58,263 nt of DNA from the NCBI GenBank assembly GCA_944324045.1, contig CALUUT010000025.1:1-58263 (forward strand), read 5' to 3'. Shown here in pieces: positions 26,897 through 35,676 of this stretch (the first letter of the stretch is position 1; the number at the start of each line of letters is the position of its first letter). The notes beneath the pieces are model-generated. The model had not been told where the DNA came from. It worked only from the letters and a program-made list of their open reading frames with translations, and did no database searches. Position numbers and translations under genes: made by a program. This stretch comes from an uncultured Desulfovibrionaceae bacterium. GTDB taxonomy: Bacteria > Desulfobacterota > Desulfovibrionia > Desulfovibrionales > Desulfovibrionaceae.

Positions 26897-27356
26897 ACGG
26901 TGCCACTCCTCCTTCCCATTTCCAGTCGCACAGTCTGAAAAATTCTTTACCATTTCCTTTCAAACGTACTACAGACAAAAACAACCCGTCGCAACCCCGA
27001 CCGGAAACAGCAAAAAACTGACATGACCGCCCGAAATTCCATCCATGAAGAGAAAGACATTTTTTCAAAAACATGATAGCGTTTAACCGCTTTGCGCATC
27101 AGGCAGCAACGAAATTGCCCCGACCGGGAAATAACCGCCCGGCTCTGGAAACGGCTCTTTGTTCCAACGCTCGCCGGCGCATGTAAATTTTTAAGTGCAT
27201 ATTCCGGGTTTTTTTCCAAGTGGTTTCATTTTCCCGCAGACAGGAGCATCTCGGCCAACACCGTGAAAAAGATCGGCCTGTTGCGTAAAACCCCACAATG
27301 TCCTTCGTGAATATTCCCCAAGCGAACCTCTCGTGGCGGAAAAAAGCGACACACAT
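26897..27356 (+). other. Intergenic region upstream of csrA
   Basis: 460 bases between the divergent mutM and csrA starts. The frames here give unrecognisable short peptides. No sigma-54 or sigma-28 match stands out, and no hairpin with a T-run. It presumably carries the promoters of both genes. Confidence 0.45.
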
Positions 27357-27593
27357 ATGCTTATATTGACACGACGCCTTGGCGAAAGCCTGTTTGTAGG
27401 CGAAGATATCAAAATCACGGTTCTTTCCGTGCAAGGCAAGCAGGTGCGGCTGGGGCTTGAGGTTCCTGCGCAGACGACCGTCTATCGCGAAGAAGTATAT
27501 CTGCGGGTCCGGGAACAAAACCGGCTGGCCATTGAAACTTTGGATAGTGATTTCTGGGCGGCAACGCAACTATGGAACGACAAAAAGAAATAA
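27357..27593 (+). CDS. csrA: Carbon storage regulator CsrA
   Basis: A 78-residue RNA-binding dimer that represses translation of messengers with GGA motifs, notably flagellin. [23 protein letters not shown] and [20 protein letters not shown] are diagnostic, with the conserved RNA-contact Arg in VYREE. Upstream in-frame residues do not belong to the family, so ATG 27357 is used. The gene overlaps fliW by 22 bp. In many relatives csrA-fliW follows flgL; here it stands apart from flgK-flgL. Confidence 0.96.
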   Translation: MLILTRRLGESLFVGEDIKITVLSVQGKQVRLGLEVPAQTTVYREEVYLRVREQNRLAIETLDSDFWAATQLWNDKKK

Positions 27594-28036
27594 TTGTGGA
27601 TACCCGGATTGGGCGGCAATCCATATCTCTGGACAAGGTTATCCGTTTTCCGCGCGGGCTTATCGGCTTTGAGCGCAGGCAAAGTTTCGCGCTGTTGCAA
27701 ATACGTGAAAACTCTGCTTTTCTCGTTCTGCAAAGCCTTGATGAGCCTCGCCTGGGGTTGCTTGTGACAGACCCCTACATGTTTTTAAAAAGCTATGAAA
27801 TACGCATCGGCGACGCGGAGCAGGCGCTGCTCCAGGTGAAAAAACCCGAAGACGTCACGGTGCTTGTCACAGTCTCCATACCGCCCGGACAGCCGGAAAA
27901 AACAACGCTCAATCTCTCAGGACCGATTCTTTTCAACCATGCCGCCAAAATCGGCATGCAGATTCCGCAGGTCGGCGGAACACATCCTTCCCACGTCTGC
28001 ATCAATCTGTGCGGCAAGGACGGCAACCGCAAATAA
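27572..28036 (+). CDS. fliW: Flagellar assembly factor FliW
   Basis: A 154-residue protein that binds either flagellin or CsrA, freeing CsrA from the flagellin messenger when flagellin accumulates. [30 protein letters not shown]-like [19 protein letters not shown] and the [18 protein letters not shown] segment are typical. The overlap with csrA implies coupled translation of antagonist and target. Confidence 0.95.
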   Translation: MERQKEIIVDTRIGRQSISLDKVIRFPRGLIGFERRQSFALLQIRENSAFLVLQSLDEPRLGLLVTDPYMFLKSYEIRIGDAEQALLQVKKPEDVTVLVTVSIPPGQPEKTTLNLSGPILFNHAAKIGMQIPQVGGTHPSHVCINLCGKDGNRK

Positions 28037-28093
28037 AAAGACAGGAACGGCGCGGCGTTCAGTCCAATGCCGCGCCAGTATAACACTGAATGC

Positions 28094-28120
28094 CGCGGCA
28101 TATACGCGCCGCGTTTTTTT
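28094..28120 (+). terminator. Terminator of csrA-fliW
   Basis: CGCGGC (28094-28099) pairs with GCCGCG (28108-28113), followed by seven T (28114-28120). A second GC stem without a T-run lies just before it (28049-28056 with 28069-28076). Confidence 0.8.
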
Positions 28121-28172
28121 GTGCGCAAAACCGTTTGTCCCTGCCCGCATATTGTTTGCATCCGGCGGCTTT

Positions 28173-28192
28173 GCAGTGAAGCCTTTCACTGC
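28173..28192. promoter_or_regulatory. CRP/FNR-type palindrome upstream of the acyl-CoA ligase
   Basis: GCAGTGAA-GCCT-TTCACTGC is a perfect dyad whose core GTGA-N6-TCAC matches the layout of CRP/FNR-superfamily sites (HcpR in these bacteria binds a TTGTGA-N6-TCACAA type). It lies about 140 bp ahead of the ligase gene. The regulator is inference. Confidence 0.45.
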
Positions 28193-28333
28193 GAATGATT
28201 GCCATACGCATTATGGCTGAAAAATAACATTTCACCATAACCATTTAATTTATAATGATAAAAAAGATTATACTTGCTTTTTTTTTTGAACCTTATACAG
28301 TAGCGCTTTGAAAATTTCTTATGGAGAACAACC

Positions 28334-29599
28334 ATGACCCGTAAAGACCGTACCGAGGGCATATACAGCCGCCGTGAAGTGCTCGATGAAAGCGAACGCC
28401 GGCAATATTATCTTATTCAACTTAAAGACCTCCTTTCCTATGCATACCGGTATTCGGAAGATGTAAAAAAACGTTTTGACCGTGCGCAATTCAACGTTGA
28501 AAAATTTAAAAGTCTAAGCGACTTAAAGCATGTTCCCATTCTCAAGAAAAAGGAACTGATCTTTCTTCAGTCCATGGGTCCGCGGCTTGGCGGCCTGCTG
28601 ACCAAAGATTTGGGAGAACTCAAGCGCGTCTTTCTTTCGCCGGGCCCGATTTTTGACCCCGAAGATCGCGGAGATGACTACTGGGGATACACAGAAGCCT
28701 TTTATTCCGTCGGCTTCCGTCCCGGCGATTTGTCGCAGATCACATTTAATTACCATCTTGCGCCGGCGGGTCTCATGTTTGAGCAGCCTCTGCACAACCT
28801 TGGGTGCGCCGTAGTTCCGGCCGGACCGTCGGATGCGACCACGCAACTTGACATCATGCAGAAACTGCGCGTGTCCGGTTACGTGGGAACGCCGAGCTAC
28901 CTTTTGCATCTGGCGCAAAAAGCCGAAGAAAAAGGACTTAATCTGCGAAAGGATTTATTCCTGGAGGTTGCGTTCGTCACAGGCGAGCGGTTAAGCGAAA
29001 AAATGCGCAACCAGTTGGAAAAAAAATTCGACGTCATTATGCGCCAGGGGTACGGAACAGCGGATATCGGCTGCATCGGCTACGAATGCTTCCATAAATG
29101 CGGACTGCATATCGCCAATCGCGCGTTCGTGGAAATCTGCCATCCCGACACAGGAATCCCTCTGAAAGACGGCGAAGTCGGCGAAATCGTCGTGACCGCA
29201 TTCAACAAAACCTATCCTCTGATTCGTCTTGCCACGGGCGATTTGTCCTACATCGACCGCGCGCCGTGCGCCTGCGGCCGCACCAGCCCGCGGCTTGGCA
29301 ATATTGTGGGGCGCGTGGACACCACAGCCCGCATCAAAGGCATGTTCGTCTATCCTCATCAGGTGGAACAGGTCATCACCCGCTTTGAAGAAATCAAGCG
29401 TTGGCAAATTGAGGTCACCAATCCCGGCGGCATTGACGAAATGGTCCTGTACATCGAAGCAAGCAACTTTAAACAGGAAGACGAGCTTTTGCATCAGTTC
29501 CGCGAAAAGATCAAACTGCGCCCGGAACTCAAAATCGTGGCGCCCGGAACTCTGCCGCCGCAGATCAAACCCATTGAAGACAAACGAAACTGGGACTAA
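28334..29599 (+). CDS. Phenylacetate-CoA ligase-type AMP-forming acyl-CoA synthetase
   Basis: A 421-residue adenylating enzyme of the PaaK family. It shows GYVGTPSYLLHLAQKAEE, the AMP-site region FVTGERLSEKMR, QGYGTADIGCIGYEC (replacing the usual YG-TE motif), EIVVTAFNKTYPLIRLATGDLS, and CACGRTSPRLGNIVGRVD, with C-terminal KIKLRPELKIVAPG. In sulfate reducers and archaea such ligases often accompany indolepyruvate ferredoxin oxidoreductase and activate aryl acids from amino-acid breakdown. That gene pair is not here, so the substrate stays open. ATG 28334 has a GGAGAA site. Confidence 0.92.
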   Translation: MTRKDRTEGIYSRREVLDESERRQYYLIQLKDLLSYAYRYSEDVKKRFDRAQFNVEKFKSLSDLKHVPILKKKELIFLQSMGPRLGGLLTKDLGELKRVFLSPGPIFDPEDRGDDYWGYTEAFYSVGFRPGDLSQITFNYHLAPAGLMFEQPLHNLGCAVVPAGPSDATTQLDIMQKLRVSGYVGTPSYLLHLAQKAEEKGLNLRKDLFLEVAFVTGERLSEKMRNQLEKKFDVIMRQGYGTADIGCIGYECFHKCGLHIANRAFVEICHPDTGIPLKDGEVGEIVVTAFNKTYPLIRLATGDLSYIDRAPCACGRTSPRLGNIVGRVDTTARIKGMFVYPHQVEQVITRFEEIKRWQIEVTNPGGIDEMVLYIEASNFKQEDELLHQFREKIKLRPELKIVAPGTLPPQIKPIEDKRNWD

Positions 29600-29646
29600 T
29601 CCAGGCCCTGTCTTTTTCCGCCCCTTCCAAAGAGCGCTTTTTTGCA

Positions 29647-29674
29647 GCCGGGCGTTACGCAAAAAACGCCCGGC
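29647..29674 (+). terminator. Hairpin after the acyl-CoA ligase
   Basis: GCCGGGCGTT (29647-29656) and AACGCCCGGC (29665-29674) form a perfect stem with an A-rich loop, 48 bp past the ligase stop. It is followed by GCGTT and then A-rich sequence, so termination strength rightward is uncertain. Confidence 0.6.
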
Positions 29675-29709
29675 GCGTTAAAAAAACAGAAACAGCATCC
29701 CGAAAAAAA

Positions 29710-29740
29710 GGAACATGCCGCACGAAAGGCGGCATGTTCC
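29710..29740 (-). terminator. Terminator of the flgJNKL operon
   Basis: Arms of 12 bases (29710-29721 and 29729-29740) pair perfectly. Read leftward, the stem is followed by CTTTTTTTCG, so it is a good intrinsic terminator 26 bp after the flgL stop. Confidence 0.88.
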
Positions 29741-29766
29741 TTCCAGTAAAATTATATGCGCTTTGC

Positions 29767-31314
29767 CTAGATAAAATTAAGCAAACTCAACTGCATCATC
29801 ATGGATGAGGATTTCAATACGCTCTGCAGGGTTATCTGCTGCTGGGCCATGCGGGTGGTGAGTTCAAAAAGATCGACGTCTTCAATGGAACTTAATGCCT
29901 CGGTTTCCGTATCTTCCATGGTCTGAAGCATATATGAGCTGATTGAAAGCCGATTTTCCCGGCCGCCGATGTTCGCGTTCTTGGTCTGAATGAATTTATC
30001 CACTTCACGCAGATCTTCCACGCACTGGGCCGCGCCGTCCTGGGAATTTGTTTCCGTATACGCGATAAGCCGCCCAAGAACCTCAAAAAGATTCCGGTTG
30101 TCGCCGTCAAATACGGCTGAAGGGGCGCTGTCTCCCGGTCCCTGATAAATGCCGCCGAACACGTCCTTGCCCACGTTGTTTATGGTAATGGTCTCGCCTT
30201 TGGATATCTCGACATCCACATTGGCGCGCTGGGGCTTTATGACGTACTGGGCTCCGACAGCCCGCGCCGCATAGGAAGACAGTTCAAGAAAACCGCCAGG
30301 AACAGGCAAACGGGTATTGCCCGCGGTTTCCAGGGGATTGGTGTTCCCCTCCACCCAGTTGCGGCCGCCGTCCAGGCTGTAGCTGTAGGTGATGATTCTG
30401 TCCCCGGTGGGCGGCTCGACGCTGTCGATGCGCACCGTGACGTCGGAAGTGAAGTATCCGACGCCTTCATACGTCGCGGTCGGCCCGCTGGGCGCGCCAT
30501 ACGCCACAGTATGAACCGCATCCTGATCATCGCCTTTGTATAGGGCTGTGGGCCGCACATAAAGCCAGGTTCCATTGTCATTGGAATTTTTATTGTCCGG
30601 ATCGACTGCTGTCGCCGTAACCGTCGTTCCTTCCGGAATGTTCAAATCCATGCTCACGCCCCCAAGCTGGAGCGTAGTCGAACCGGCGTCAAGAGAACCA
30701 TCCGTCCAGGTGTCTCCGCCGTCAGAGGAATAGCGAAAGGCGAGCGGAGCGGCTCCGCCTATTTCGCCGGACTCCAAAAATTGAACAACGATGGTGCTGC
30801 TTGCGCCGCCCTGAACCACATACCCCACATCGGCGAAAGCGTCATCCGTGCTCATGCCGGTAAGCGCCTGCTCAAACGGCGGCTCATCATTTTTATGACC
30901 GGCAAAAATATAACTGTCGCCGTATTTGGTGTTTGCAAGCTGAATCATCTGTTCATAAATCTGCCGCAACTCGTAAGAAATCTGTTCCCGGTTATCCGCA
31001 TTCAGCGGGCCGTTTGCCGCTTGCTCGGCAAGCTCAAGGCAACGGGTCAGGTTGGTGGACACCGTAAGAAGCGTATTGTCCGCAAGATTAAGCCATCCGG
31101 TGGCCGTGTCCACATTACGCTGATACTGCGCTATGCTCTCAAGAGAGGTCCGGTAATCAAGCACGCGCGTCATGCCCACGGCATCGTCTGAAGGACGGTT
31201 GATGCGCTTTTGCGAGGAAGCCTGCAGGTTGGACTCCATAAGCTCGGACAAAGCGGTTCCCATTCTGCCGACGACATTGCCGTATATCTGTCGCTGCGTA
31301 ACCCGCATATACAT
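29767..31314 (-). CDS. flgL: Flagellar hook-filament junction protein FlgL
   Basis: A 515-residue flagellin-like protein linking the hook to the filament. The N-terminus MRVTQRQIYGNVVGRMGTALSEL with RINRPSDDAVGMTRVLDYRTSLES and the C-terminus DVDLFELTTRMAQQQITLQSVLKSSSMM are the conserved coiled-coil ends. The variable middle (about 170-400) is large and beta-rich compared with the roughly 300-residue enteric FlgL. I start at ATG 31314 because GGAGAG is well spaced; ATG 31308 is the alternative. Confidence 0.94.
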   Translation of the reverse strand: MYMRVTQRQIYGNVVGRMGTALSELMESNLQASSQKRINRPSDDAVGMTRVLDYRTSLESIAQYQRNVDTATGWLNLADNTLLTVSTNLTRCLELAEQAANGPLNADNREQISYELRQIYEQMIQLANTKYGDSYIFAGHKNDEPPFEQALTGMSTDDAFADVGYVVQGGASSTIVVQFLESGEIGGAAPLAFRYSSDGGDTWTDGSLDAGSTTLQLGGVSMDLNIPEGTTVTATAVDPDNKNSNDNGTWLYVRPTALYKGDDQDAVHTVAYGAPSGPTATYEGVGYFTSDVTVRIDSVEPPTGDRIITYSYSLDGGRNWVEGNTNPLETAGNTRLPVPGGFLELSSYAARAVGAQYVIKPQRANVDVEISKGETITINNVGKDVFGGIYQGPGDSAPSAVFDGDNRNLFEVLGRLIAYTETNSQDGAAQCVEDLREVDKFIQTKNANIGGRENRLSISSYMLQTMEDTETEALSSIEDVDLFELTTRMAQQQITLQSVLKSSSMMMQLSLLNFI

Positions 31315-31400
31315 ATTCGCGCTCTCCTTGTCGCTGAAGCGCAATGCCGGAAATCCGGCATTCCTCTTTTCCGAAATCACCCGGAAAAGACGCTCATACG

Positions 31401-33548
31401 TTAATTTTTAAGACCCAATATGGTCTGGAACATCTGGTCGGCAGTATTGATAAGCTTGGCCGCCGCTTTGTAGGTATTTTGAAACTTGATCAGGCTTGCC
31501 AGCTCCTCATCGAGATTGACGCCTGATACGGACGCCTGACGCGAATCCAGATCATTGGCCAGGGTCAGCTCATATTGCCCCTTAAACTGGGCGTTCGACG
31601 TATCCGCGCCCACAAGGCCCACCAGAGAACTATAATATTCGCCCAATGTGCTCCTGGTCGGGCTGTCAAGACCCACTCCGCCGATATCCACTTTCTGATT
31701 CACCAAATCGGCAATGTTGCGGGCCGTGACGTTGTCTCCTATATTGCCTTCATCGCCGCCATTCACCTGCGCTCCGCAGATCAAACCGTTATTCTGGATA
31801 ATCTCGGAACGCACCGCGATATCCACGGCGCTGCTTCCTTCAAAAAAGGTATTAAGGCCAAGAGCGGCCAACAGGCCGGACGTATCGTTCCCCACCGCAA
31901 ATTCAAGCGACGGATTGACGGTTTCGTCCACTCTGACGACCAGTTTGTTATTGCGTATTTCCGCGACAAGCTCCCCGCCTGGAAACGCATTTTCAATGGC
32001 CTGGCGCACATCTTCAAGACTGTGCACGGCCGGGTCAAAATTTGCCGACGTGCTGGGCGGATTTCCAAGACCGGTAAAATTGAGGGAAGCAGATTGAACC
32101 GCCGCGCCTGTGTCCTTGTTGTATACGTAAAAAGAAACGTTCCCGCTTTGCAGCCTGTCGCCGAAGGTCAGCCCCGAATAATCGCTGCCAAGAGGAACGT
32201 CCGTCTGCCGCACGGCATATGTGCCGGACATAAGAATGGATTTGTCCGTGCCCACGCCCTGGCTATGCAGGCGGTTGACTTCCCAGATGATGCTTTTTGA
32301 AAGATTGTCCAGACGCTCGCGGTAATGTCCAAGCTGGTAGTCCCGGAAATTGAGCAGGCCGGCCAGCGTGCCGCCGCTTATCCGGCGTTCGTTTTCAAGA
32401 CCATTCGGAAACTTCTGCGGTGAAATGTTCATGGCGTCGCCAGTGGGAGAAACCCAGTACACCCCGGATTTCGGAGTGATCACAAAGGTGTCGCCTTCCG
32501 TCAGCGCCTGGGTTCCGGCCTCAAAATATATGTCAAGGCCGGCCACATTGACCGCATGCTCGCTGTCTTGCGCCTCAAATAAAACAGGATTGCCCTGCTC
32601 ATCGGAAACCCATGTCTTACCGCCGTCAAGCGACACCCTGAATTGCGCGGGGGTTCCGCCTGTTCCGGCTCCATCGCCGATCACGCCGCCTGTGACGATC
32701 TCCACAGTATATTCATGGTAACTTTTTCCGGAAAACTGAATCTGTCCGTCAAACGCCTCGCCCTTGCCGGAAGAATAATACCGGATATCAGCGCCGCGCG
32801 TTTCAAGCTCGAACGCATTTTCCCTGTGCACGAGCGTGTGCCCTTCGGCTGTGGCCACGGTATAGTTTCCGCTGCCCCGATCTATGACCTCCACGTCAAT
32901 ATGGGTCGCAAGTTCGCGCACCGCGGCGTCGCGCTGGTCAAGCAACGTATTGGCGTTGTTCTTTCCCGGCTCGTCCAGTATATTGATCTGCCGGTTTAAA
33001 TCCGCAATGCGATTTAAAAGAGTATTGATCTCTTTGACTTCCGTCTCAATGTCGGTATTGATGCGCTCCTCAAGAGACTGCATGAAGTCCTGAGATTGAC
33101 TCAGCACGTTAGCCAGGTTCTGACTGTTTGAAACCAGCGCCTCGCGCACGGCGAGACTGGACGGCGTCGTGCTCAAATCCTGCCAGCTGCTGAAAAAGGT
33201 GCTCAACTGAGAGTTGATTCCCAGACTGTTGGATTCATTGAACAAGCCGTCAATGGAAAGCTGCATCTGATATTCCATGGCCCAACGGTTGGCGGCCGAT
33301 GATTTTTCCAGAAAAGAACGCTCAATGAAACGATCAAAATTGCGCACCACTTCAGCGGCATACGCCCCTGTCCCAATCTGCCCCGGTCTGCCGTTGAGCG
33401 CCTCGGCCGCTTCAAAGCGGACCTCCTGACGGCTGTATCCCACAGTATCGACATTGGCGATATTGTTGCCGACGACCTGAATCGCGGCCTGATTGCCAAG
33501 CAGGGCATTTTGCCCCATATTGAGAAGCGCACTGATATTGCTAGCCAC
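31401..33548 (-). CDS. flgK: Flagellar hook-associated protein FlgK
   Basis: A 715-residue junction protein. The N-terminal rod-like motif GMGQNALLGNQAAIQVVGNNIANVDTVGYSRQ-type region (residues 10-41), the coiled stretch around 140-200, and the C-terminal GVNLDEELASLIKFQNTYKAAAKLI (near 680) are diagnostic. The start is a GTG with GGGAGG upstream. Its first base is the last base of the flgN stop codon (TAGTG), so FlgK and its chaperone FlgN are translationally coupled. Confidence 0.96.
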   Translation of the reverse strand: MASNISALLNMGQNALLGNQAAIQVVGNNIANVDTVGYSRQEVRFEAAEALNGRPGQIGTGAYAAEVVRNFDRFIERSFLEKSSAANRWAMEYQMQLSIDGLFNESNSLGINSQLSTFFSSWQDLSTTPSSLAVREALVSNSQNLANVLSQSQDFMQSLEERINTDIETEVKEINTLLNRIADLNRQINILDEPGKNNANTLLDQRDAAVRELATHIDVEVIDRGSGNYTVATAEGHTLVHRENAFELETRGADIRYYSSGKGEAFDGQIQFSGKSYHEYTVEIVTGGVIGDGAGTGGTPAQFRVSLDGGKTWVSDEQGNPVLFEAQDSEHAVNVAGLDIYFEAGTQALTEGDTFVITPKSGVYWVSPTGDAMNISPQKFPNGLENERRISGGTLAGLLNFRDYQLGHYRERLDNLSKSIIWEVNRLHSQGVGTDKSILMSGTYAVRQTDVPLGSDYSGLTFGDRLQSGNVSFYVYNKDTGAAVQSASLNFTGLGNPPSTSANFDPAVHSLEDVRQAIENAFPGGELVAEIRNNKLVVRVDETVNPSLEFAVGNDTSGLLAALGLNTFFEGSSAVDIAVRSEIIQNNGLICGAQVNGGDEGNIGDNVTARNIADLVNQKVDIGGVGLDSPTRSTLGEYYSSLVGLVGADTSNAQFKGQYELTLANDLDSRQASVSGVNLDEELASLIKFQNTYKAAAKLINTADQMFQTILGLKN

Positions 33549-34012
33549 TAGAGCCTCCCGGAAATGACCGCGGCTTCAGGCCGGGGATGCAGAACCTCTC
33601 CCTTGGTTCCGTATAAGCCCGCCTTGGGCGGCACTATTCTGCTGTGCATAAAATCAAGAAGTTGCTGTCCCTGATCAAGCAGACCAAAAACCAGTTCAGC
33701 ATTCAGGGAAGACTGACGCGCGCATTTCTGCTCCGTTTTGTCGAGCTGGCGCACGAGGTCCATAATTTCCAGACGCTGCTCTTCCGGCAGCATTTCCGCA
33801 TATTGCGACACACGGATGCCGTTCATCACTTTGCCCAGTTTCCGGCGTTCCACAAAAAGCTGACGCATCAGTTCATGTATGGAGAATTCCAATGTGGCCA
33901 CCTCGTCCAATCGACGGCCGGTAAGCCCGGAAAACTCCTCGTTCAAAAGAGAATCCAGGAGCTTGAGCCCCTGGAGTTGCCTGAAAAGGTTGCCATGAAT
34001 ATGCGCGTACAT
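33548..34012 (-). CDS. flgN: FlgN-type flagellar export chaperone
   Basis: A 154-residue mostly helical protein (about 10-120 coiled coil), with the FlgN-like LLDSLLNEEFSGLTGRRLDEVATLEFSIHELMRQL and RLEIMDLVRQLDKTEQKCARQSSLNAELV. It would escort FlgK and FlgL to the export gate. The assignment rests on helical pattern and position directly before flgK. It lies 94 bp after flgJ; no flgM fits in that gap. Confidence 0.82.
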   Translation of the reverse strand: MYAHIHGNLFRQLQGLKLLDSLLNEEFSGLTGRRLDEVATLEFSIHELMRQLFVERRKLGKVMNGIRVSQYAEMLPEEQRLEIMDLVRQLDKTEQKCARQSSLNAELVFGLLDQGQQLLDFMHSRIVPPKAGLYGTKGEVLHPRPEAAVISGRL

Positions 34013-34106
34013 TCCGAAACTCCCAGCCGGAAGAATTTGTCCGGTTTTTGATTTCTTTGTTTTTATGCAAAAATCATTCCATGAAAAAAATTCCTATCAA
34101 AACGTC

Positions 34107-35390
34107 TTATGAACGCCGGGTTTTCATTTTTTCCGCCAGGGCCACGGCAGCCAGCGCGCGTTGTTCTTCAAGAGAAGGACCGCCAAATTCCCGCGTTCTC
34201 AAAACGCCGCCATTCGAAAAGCCGACGTTGCGAACCGGCGTTTTAAGACCGGAACTATTTTCAGACGCATTCGCCGCACGCTCTATAAGCGTCGCCGGCA
34301 CGCCTTCAGACGCCGCGTTGCCGGGCGCGACCGTCAAATTCTCCTGAGGGCCAAGCATCGCTCCAGAGGCATTGAAAACAAACCGCTGTCCTGCGACCTG
34401 TTCATCGCCGGCCGCCATATGCATCTCGGGCGTCGGTATTCTGGAAGAATCATCCGCGGCGATTACGGCGGGACTGGCTGAAGAGACTGCGCTTTGGGTT
34501 GCCAAAGAAACCGGCGCTTCGGGCCGGGTTCCGGCAGCCGCGACGGAAGGTCCGGCGCTTTCTTCAGACGCGTTTTGCACGGGTCCGGCCGTCGCCGGCA
34601 TGGCCTGCGGCATTTGCCCCGCCAAAACGGCCTGACGCGCCGCCGCTTCACTGGAAACATCGTTTCGCGCCGCCGCGCGGCGCGCGGCCTCAGCCCTGAC
34701 AGACTGTTCCAGCGCATCAAAATACCGAATCACCTCGGCTTGACTGTCCGGAACTCTTTCCAGGCTTTCCAGCGGCTTTTCCGCATCCGGCAAAGCCGCC
34801 TCAGCGGTTTTCACGCTATCCTGAACGCCGTCTCGCGCGGCAGCGCCGCGTGCGGGCGAATGCGCTTCATCCGGATACGTAAAAGGCTGATAGATATTCC
34901 CGATATTCGCCATATTTTCGGAGACAGCCTTTTGCGGCAAAGGCTGGACCAGATTCCGGCCTTCTTTGGCGGCCACTACAAACGGACGTTGCAAAACGCC
35001 AAGATTGGGATCGCGCGTCATGCGGCTTGGCGCCGTCGTACGACTTGATTCCCACAGTTTTTGCGACAATTGGTCATACATTATGTCCGCAAGGCCAATG
35101 CCGCCCGCGGAACTCATTTTTTTCGCCAGTTCCTGGTCAAACATGGACTGATAGATTTCTTCATCCTTGCTGTGCAGATACCCCTCCTTGGGCACGTTTT
35201 TACGCATCTGCTCCCAGACCTTCTGGATAAAAATCGCTTCAAATCCCTGACACGCCTCACGAAGCTCCTTCTTCTTATCCGGCTCGCCCGCTATGCGCTT
35301 GCGCAGCGCATCCATGGCTATTTTTTTCTGAATGGGATCTTCCTGCATCATATTCCGCAATGCCAACTGCGAACCAGAAAACTCGCTCAT
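34107..35390 (-). CDS. flgJ: FlgJ-type rod-assembly protein with a long Ala/Pro-rich tail
   Basis: Residues about 10-110 carry the rod-binding domain: KELREACQGFEAIFIQKVWEQMRKNVPKEG-like segment, KDEEIYQSMFDQELAKKMSSAGGIGLADIMY. This caps rod assembly in the periplasm. The remaining roughly 310 residues are Ala/Pro/Ser-rich and low in complexity, with no peptidoglycan hydrolase domain such as enteric FlgJ carries. ATG 35390 has GGAGA upstream; an upstream in-frame start is less likely. A sigma-54 promoter lies about 190 bp upstream. Confidence 0.88.
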   Translation of the reverse strand: MSEFSGSQLALRNMMQEDPIQKKIAMDALRKRIAGEPDKKKELREACQGFEAIFIQKVWEQMRKNVPKEGYLHSKDEEIYQSMFDQELAKKMSSAGGIGLADIMYDQLSQKLWESSRTTAPSRMTRDPNLGVLQRPFVVAAKEGRNLVQPLPQKAVSENMANIGNIYQPFTYPDEAHSPARGAAARDGVQDSVKTAEAALPDAEKPLESLERVPDSQAEVIRYFDALEQSVRAEAARRAAARNDVSSEAAARQAVLAGQMPQAMPATAGPVQNASEESAGPSVAAAGTRPEAPVSLATQSAVSSASPAVIAADDSSRIPTPEMHMAAGDEQVAGQRFVFNASGAMLGPQENLTVAPGNAASEGVPATLIERAANASENSSGLKTPVRNVGFSNGGVLRTREFGGPSLEEQRALAAVALAEKMKTRRS

Positions 35391-35576
35391 GCCTGTCTCC
35401 CCAAAAACGGCTGCTCCCAAATAGTTGAAAGAAGCCTTTATTTGTGAATGAGTCGCAGCCTTTGCGGCCGCAATATTTTCTGCGGAGCGCACGAAAAAAG
35501 CAGACCTGCAAGCCCTTTTGGCATATTCATGCCGCCCGCCAAAAAACCGACAAAAAAAACGGAATACACTGTAAAA

Positions 35577-35592
35577 AGCAAAACCCGTGCCG
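35577..35592 (-). promoter_or_regulatory. Sigma-54 promoter of flgJ-flgN-flgK-flgL
   Basis: Read leftward: CGGCACG, four bases, TTGCT. This matches the sigma-54 consensus except for the first base; GG (-24) and GC (-12) are correctly spaced. It lies between the LysR gene and flgJ, so the distal flagellar genes have their own promoter despite the LysR gene between flgI and flgJ. The 286-base gap contains no gene. Confidence 0.72.
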
Positions 35593-35676
35593 CAATAAAC
35601 GGCTTTTCGGGAATACGCTTCAGCGCGATGATATGGGCGTCAGGACGCCCGCCATGCGGAAGGGAAGAAAGGAAGA

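Noticed and set aside
27099-27569. 156-residue leftward frame over csrA
   Set aside because: Antisense to the unmistakable CsrA gene and its upstream region; no homology pattern.
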